DNA of 64,000 nt, from contig CBDCAA010000008.1 in NCBI GenBank assembly GCA_965213855.1, positions 434,001 to 498,000 of the forward strand, read 5' to 3'. The position numbers were made by a program, and so were the translations under genes. Position 1 is the first letter of the stretch. Every line of letters starts with the position of its first letter. Of this stretch, positions 60,301 through 64,000 are shown piece after piece. The stretch comes from JBBROS01 sp965213855 (GTDB lineage: Bacteria > Pseudomonadota > Alphaproteobacteria > Acetobacterales > Acetobacteraceae). The notes beneath the pieces are model-generated. The model saw nothing but the letters and a program-made list of their open reading frames with translations. It searched no databases and was not told the origin of the DNA.

Positions 60301-63083
60301 TACTTGGCCGAGCCCTGGGCGAAGTCGCTGGCCTGCAGCACCGAGTTCCATTGCCGATGCACGAGCTTCACCGTCATCGCCAGCCCGGCGATCTCGTGGC
60401 CCTCGCCGTCGAGCGCCACCACTTCCGGATCGATCGAACCCACCTGCGGCAGAAAGCGCGGCACCTTCACCCCCAGCACGAACGGCGGCAGCGCGATCAC
60501 CCGCTGCGTGCTGCGCACCTGCAGGTCGTCGTCGCCGGTGACGGTCGCCTCGACCTGGTACTGCCGCGGCTGCGCCGTCGGCTCGATCGTCGGGTCGAGC
60601 GTGAGTTGCGCGGATCCGCCGGCGTCGGTCTTGGCGGTCCGGTTCAGCACCGGGGTGGAGCGGAAGGTGCTGTCGCCGGAGAAGCGGCTGTCCGACGAGA
60701 ACAGGAAGCCGTCGCGTCCAGGAGGGGTCCAGACGTAAGGAAATTGCGTCACCCGCCAGGTGATCGGCCGCTCGGACAGCATGCCGCCGGCGAAGAAGCG
60801 CGCGAGCAGGTCCACGTTGAACGGCGCGTCGAGCGGCGCGTGCTCCGGGCCGTTCAGCACGACCTCGAAGGTCGGCAGGCGATAGGCCTCCTTCTTGACC
60901 GTGAAGCCGCCGCAGGCGTCGCCCCCGCCGGGCTGGTAGGCGATCGTGTAGTCGCCGGTCGCCTCGGTCTTCTGGTCGAACCTCACGTGGAAGCCGCCGA
61001 CCTCGTCGAGCGTCACCGGCAGGCGCCACTCCTGGTCGCCCGGCGCGGTGATCACCACCTGGCCCGACCCGGCCGCATACGACAGCCCGCCCCGGGCATA
61101 GCGGCGGATCATCCCGGCGATCAGGATCGGCTCCTCCGGGCGGTAGATCGGCCGCTCCGTGAACACGTGGCACAGCGTCTGCGCCTTCTCGGCCCGCTCC
61201 TTCAAGTCGCCCGTGGTCCAGCCGAGCCAGACCGGGTCCGGCTTGGTCCAGTTCTCGTTGGCATATTGCTGCGGTCCGCGGCCCGGCTCCAGCACCAGCG
61301 TGTCGGTCGCCTTCACCACCACGATGCGCCGGATGTCGGACTCCTCGCCGTCCCGCCCCTTTGCGACCGGCGCCGGCAGCGTCCACGCGCCGGCCGCATC
61401 GGTCGTGCCGCGTGCCAGGATGGTGAACGCGCCGTCACGCATCCCGTCGAGCCGCACCTCGGCGCCCGCCACGGGCTGCGCGGTGGCCAGCGAAGTGACG
61501 ACGAAGCGCACCCGCCCGGCTTCCTCCACCGTCGCCAGCGACAGGTCCGTCACCTGCAGCCGCGCCCACTGCCGCGTGCTGCCGTCGACCGTGCGCAGGC
61601 CCACCAGATAGGCGCCGGGCGCACGCGCACCGGCGATCCGCGTCAGGCTGGGTCCGAGGTCGACCCCGAACTTCGCGTCCACGCCGCCGCGGCGGATCGG
61701 CAGATTCATCAGTTCGCTGGTGGCCGGCGAGCCGAGCGCCAGGATCCGCACCGCCATGTCGTCGCCGCTGATCGGGTCGGCCTCGACGTAGTGCTTGGGC
61801 TCGTTGCCCGGCAGCGGCGGCGCGCGGTCGTCGCTGGTGACCAGGCCCTTTTTCGGGAAGGGCCAGAAATCGCGCGACAGCGGGTCGATCGGGTAGATCC
61901 GCACGTCGGCCCGGTCGTAGCCATGCCCCCGCAGCGGGACCATCTGCGGCCCGCGCGCCTCCACGATCCCTTGCGGCACGTCCCAGGCGAGCGCCGGGGC
62001 GCCGGTCGAAAAGCTGAACCGCCGCGCGACCGCATTCGCCAGCAGGCGCCCGCCTGTGTCCTTCAGCGCCCCTGGCGCGATCGCCACGTCATACACCTGG
62101 TCGGCCGCGAACTTGCCAGCGATCGTCATCTCGTTCTCGCCGCCCATCGTCACGTCGAGGTCGTCCACCGGCGGCGTGAAGCGCAGCGCATCGCGGGCGT
62201 GCACGATGTCGAGCGGCGCCGGCATCGCCGAGAACTGCAGCACCGCCCGACGCGCCCGCGGCGCGTCGCCATAGGACGGCGCGCACGTCGTCACGCCGTC
62301 CGTCAGCGTGTGGTCGTAGCCGGACCCGCAATAGGCGTCCGTGACACCGAACGGCGTCGCCGAGTGCAGCGGCAGCGCGAAGGTCGGGTCATCGAGGCCG
62401 GGCTCGTCCGACAAACGCAGGCGCAGCGTGGCGATCCGGCCGTCCGGCACGGGGCTGCGCAGCACGACCAGGTAGGTCTGCTTGTCGCTTCGCGCGGTCC
62501 GCTCCACCGGGCGCAGGTCGAAGTCCTGCGCGGTTAGCGTCTGCATGCCGACGCCAGTGATCCCCGGCTGCGGCGCGAGCTCGATAGTCAGCAGCCGCGC
62601 CAGCGCGGCCTGGTCGACCGGCTGGTCGAACGTCAGCGCGACGGTGTCGAGGTTCGCGGCCCCGTTGCTGCTGTCGGACGGGCCGGTGGCCGAAGGCGCC
62701 GGCAGCAGCGGGACCAGCCGGGTCGTGACGCCGCTGACCGTGACGGCCACGCGCCGCAGCGGCTCCCACGGCTCGGTCGGGCGGAACTGCAGGGTGCGCG
62801 GCCCGATCCAGGTCCAGGCGCCGGGCTTGGCGGGCGCCAACGTGACGAGGCGGGCCGGGTCGTCCTCGGGGCCGCCGTTGGCCGGGCCGGTATCGGCATC
62901 GAACAGGACGGTGACCGCGTCCCACCGGCGCAGGAAGCGGTCCGGTACGACGTGTGCGCCGTCGGCCCGCTGCAGCCGATCCAACGTGACCGGATCGGAT
63001 GGCGCTGCCGGGGTTTGTGGCCGTGGCGCCTGGCCCATCAGGACCAAGGTGCCGACCGCGAGGAGCAAGCGGCGCAACGTCAT
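57336..63083 (-). CDS. Bacterial alpha-2-macroglobulin, thioester motif lost
   Basis: A very large (1915-residue) periplasmic protease trap: an N-terminal signal peptide (LLLAVGTLVLMGQA), a series of MG fibronectin-like domains (for example LATAQPVAGAEVRLDGMRDG; FTERPIYRPEEPILIAGMIR), the MG7/bait region, and a thioester domain with the A2M helix scaffold (ATDPVVTRLIAGLGFLVRP). The C-x-E-Q thioester (E. coli YfhM has G-C-L-E-Q) is replaced by residues GGTVQ (about 1432-1436, bases 58776-58790), so covalent trapping is not possible. It pairs with pbpC, overlapping by 4 bases, and overlaps the gene upstream by 4 bases (ATGA). Confidence 0.9.
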   Translation of the reverse strand: MTLRRLLLAVGTLVLMGQAPRPQTPAAPSDPVTLDRLQRADGAHVVPDRFLRRWDAVTVLFDADTGPANGGPEDDPARLVTLAPAKPGAWTWIGPRTLQFRPTEPWEPLRRVAVTVSGVTTRLVPLLPAPSATGPSDSSNGAANLDTVALTFDQPVDQAALARLLTIELAPQPGITGVGMQTLTAQDFDLRPVERTARSDKQTYLVVLRSPVPDGRIATLRLRLSDEPGLDDPTFALPLHSATPFGVTDAYCGSGYDHTLTDGVTTCAPSYGDAPRARRAVLQFSAMPAPLDIVHARDALRFTPPVDDLDVTMGGENEMTIAGKFAADQVYDVAIAPGALKDTGGRLLANAVARRFSFSTGAPALAWDVPQGIVEARGPQMVPLRGHGYDRADVRIYPIDPLSRDFWPFPKKGLVTSDDRAPPLPGNEPKHYVEADPISGDDMAVRILALGSPATSELMNLPIRRGGVDAKFGVDLGPSLTRIAGARAPGAYLVGLRTVDGSTRQWARLQVTDLSLATVEEAGRVRFVVTSLATAQPVAGAEVRLDGMRDGAFTILARGTTDAAGAWTLPAPVAKGRDGEESDIRRIVVVKATDTLVLEPGRGPQQYANENWTKPDPVWLGWTTGDLKERAEKAQTLCHVFTERPIYRPEEPILIAGMIRRYARGGLSYAAGSGQVVITAPGDQEWRLPVTLDEVGGFHVRFDQKTEATGDYTIAYQPGGGDACGGFTVKKEAYRLPTFEVVLNGPEHAPLDAPFNVDLLARFFAGGMLSERPITWRVTQFPYVWTPPGRDGFLFSSDSRFSGDSTFRSTPVLNRTAKTDAGGSAQLTLDPTIEPTAQPRQYQVEATVTGDDDLQVRSTQRVIALPPFVLGVKVPRFLPQVGSIDPEVVALDGEGHEIAGLAMTVKLVHRQWNSVLQASDFAQGSAKYQTQVIDETVESRQVTSTTAAQPVHFGASEAGVYLVQVTAADKVGRTQTVTVDLFMAGDTPVTWVQPPAQTVTVTTEHTEYDPGQTATLVIQSPFQTARALAIVEEPEGRFRYDWVDIANGFGRYDVPIRKQQTPRLAVHFLLMRGRLPGPPTPNAPFDQGKPVTLAATKWVTVTPVDNQVKVSFDAPATARPAQEFDLVVHLADPAGHPLAGEATVWMVDQAVLSLAKERPLDPLPAFIVKRPTRMVARDTRNMAFGVIPLSETPGGDEAGDFGMENISVRKNFTPVPFYEPRLKIGPSGTATVHVKLPDTLTVFMIRAKAVSGPDRFGFGTGQMRVRQPVVAQPSLPRFVRPGDTFTAGLIGRIVEGPGGAGRAAISTEGLTLQGPAEQAVTWDGQRPARIDTTVSVPEPAPGTTAARVRYLLQRTADRASDAIQVDLPIKPDRPVVHRRDLLAVGAGNAVDVPALTDPARPASYLRTVTVATDPVVTRLIAGLGFLVRPAVGGTVQRMDLALAELALLPFTPLLDAAGLRDRISADVATALAAIKQGTDDDGLVAFFPTGRGSVWLTGESYMVMVRAARAGLPVDKPTMERVAKVLTASLRSDYPHLIRGDELFERTVALYALADGGQLSQDYAAELARRSGDLSSGGLAEVAAVLARLPNGDRRLLSGVLDAMWGRVNILNRDGRPVYAGLADQGGGAQILPSETRSLADITGAVATATPEDPRLAVLRAGLVGLSDGQGWGNTHATSAALQALAAAWQPPPRAVPATIGLPSGPVQGTLDTAHPLLQGRTTAAGAVRVQAAAGLVVLAATDYVPTAPGASAAADQHGFVITRTLFRVPPTQAGSGVVAPPLTKLEPGADGLLHLAAGDVVEEVDEVVTPEDRAQVALRLPIAAGLEPLNPALASATADAAPSAGPTLAPSWASYGDDEVVAVWLQLARGTYTIRTRLRATTPGSFTQPPGTAEMLYQPSVNGASAGQRIVVER

Positions 63084-64000
63084 GGCGCGGTCCTCGTCGG
63101 CTTCATGCCCACCAACTCCAGATAGCCCTGCGCCACGTCCGGCGGCGGACCGTTGCCGCGCGGCGTGATCCCCACGACGGCGGGGCGCAGCGTCGTCGTC
63201 ATCGCGCCCGGCGGCACCCGCGCCTCGATCGCATATCGCCCCGCCGGCAGCGCCCGCAGCTGCGCGATCCCCTCGCCCAGAGCGGTCCCCGTCGCATCCA
63301 GCAGCCGCACCGAAACCTGGTCCGGCACCGCGCGGATGCCCACGCCGACCGTCGCCGCCTTCGCCAGGCTGAACCCGAACACAGCCGTCCCGCCCGGCGC
63401 CAGGCTGACCTCGGCGCCGAGCCCCTCGGTCGCGGGCGTGACCGGGTCCGCGGACAGTTCGAGCGTGCCCGATAGCGGGCCGTCATGCGGCGAATACAGC
63501 CGCAGCTCGGCCGCACCCGCGAGCATGCGGTGGAACTCGGCTCCGGCGGCGAACAGCTCGGGGACGGCCTCATGTCCCGCCTGCGCCAGGCCGACCAGGA
63601 CCGGCGCCGTGGTCCGCGCATGCAGCAGCACCGGCCCGTCCGGCGCCAGCGCGACCGCCATCGCCGGGCCGGACAGCGCGAGCCGGGCCGGAAGCGTGCT
63701 CGGCTGGGCGGTGGCGACGGGCCAGGGCGAGGCGCCGTCCGCCGCCTCCCAGATGGCCATCGCACCCGCCTTCGTCTCGACGATCACCCGGGCCGGCCCC
63801 GCCGACGGCAGTGCCACGTCGCGCCCGGCCGCGACCCGTCCGTCCGGCGTCACCACCGTCAGCGTCGCATTCCCCGCCGTCATCAGGTGGGCACCCGGCG
63901 CCGGCTCCGCGGTGGTCTCGAACGAGCCGTCGGCGCCAAAGAACCGCTTCACAACCGACCCCGGCCGCAGCGCCTCGGCTGCGGGCGCCGGCTGCCACGA
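63080..64000 (-). CDS. Hypothetical protein, 5' truncated, possibly with PPC-like domain
   Basis: The frame is open to the window edge (no start certain within it; GTG 63952 is one possible start but the frame reads on through 64000). The visible ~306 residues are mainly beta: a first part with MTAGNATLTVVTPDGRVAAG, a middle part LYSPHDGPLSGTLELSADPV, and a part resembling the bacterial pre-peptidase C-terminal domain (GGTAVFGFSLAKAATVGVGI; LRALPAGRYAIEARVPPGA). It is coupled to the macroglobulin gene (ATGA). It is likely exported or envelope-associated; the function and full length are unknown. Confidence 0.6.
   Translation of the reverse strand, partial: SWQPAPAAEALRPGSVVKRFFGADGSFETTAEPAPGAHLMTAGNATLTVVTPDGRVAAGRDVALPSAGPARVIVETKAGAMAIWEAADGASPWPVATAQPSTLPARLALSGPAMAVALAPDGPVLLHARTTAPVLVGLAQAGHEAVPELFAAGAEFHRMLAGAAELRLYSPHDGPLSGTLELSADPVTPATEGLGAEVSLAPGGTAVFGFSLAKAATVGVGIRAVPDQVSVRLLDATGTALGEGIAQLRALPAGRYAIEARVPPGAMTTTLRPAVVGITPRGNGPPPDVAQGYLELVGMKPTRTAP

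Noticed and set aside
56673..62537. Very long open frame (about 1,950 codons) on the plus strand opposite the macroglobulin gene
   Set aside because: Shadow frame: Arg/Pro/His-rich with no recognisable domain; the minus strand encodes a clear 1915-residue macroglobulin in the same place.

Overview
This 64 kb window is GC-rich, densely coded chromosomal DNA from an alphaproteobacterium, most likely Rhodospirillales/Acetobacteraceae. The protein families point that way: GatCAB amidotransferase, GlnD, MutS, RsmD and TadA housekeeping genes, FlhF/FlhG, OpgC, DUF2272 and a PEP-CTERM protein. The genus cannot be named from sequence reading alone. Many neighbouring genes overlap by 1-4 bases (ATGA/GTGA junctions). 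I see no rRNA, tRNA, CRISPR array, integrase or transposase. Because GC is so high, very long open frames lie antisense to real genes (over 1,900 codons opposite the macroglobulin gene); these are shadows and are not annotated.

Layout. Bases 1-9433 (+) are an export and glycosylation block: the end of a type I secretion ABC transporter, its HlyD adaptor, a 14-repeat Sel1 protein, a giant two-domain glycosyltransferase, an odd protein with a 'hydrophobic W'-like domain and a basic tail, a second glycosyltransferase and a rhodanese. Bases 9437-17277 (-) hold a DUF2272 lipoprotein, mtnA, a 55-residue ORF, a tightly overlapped flhF-flhG-opgC-SGNH operon and a ClC channel with CBS domains. Bases 17259-27726 carry small-molecule and RNA/translation genes: denD-like, diaminopropionate ammonia-lyase, an esterase, tadA, a PuuD-like amidase, an RsuA-family pseudouridine synthase, rsmD, a frameshifted DUF817 gene, ruvX and gatCAB. 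A cluster of palindromic repeats follows gatB.

Bases 27948-35188 (-) are the most unusual part. Three consecutive SPFH/HflK-HflC-type membrane proteins (one fused to a large polytopic membrane region, one with an 11-histidine N-terminus) are translationally coupled to a P1B-type metal ATPase that lacks its own metal-binding N-terminal domain. A PEP-CTERM protein and a GspN/GspC-like protein follow. This looks like a metal transport and membrane microdomain system whose biology I cannot assign to a described pathway. Bases 35326-40770 contain a secreted metallophosphoesterase, a type II secretion pseudopilin (GspK), a 51-residue ORF and glnD; glnD lies 5 bases downstream of mutS (40776-43427).

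Bases 43531-51303 contain an MHS-family transporter, then an RND efflux pump (permease and adaptor). The pump is led by an HSL-family protein whose catalytic Ser is replaced by Glu, and is divergent from a LysR regulator with a good operator palindrome between them. Bases 51323-55131 hold a small membrane protein, a chemoreceptor, an isocitrate lyase/PEP mutase-family enzyme and a ModE-N regulator. Bases 55138-64000 (-) are the pbpC/alpha-2-macroglobulin pair, in which the macroglobulin has lost its thioester motif, preceded by a partial, probably exported protein cut by the window edge.
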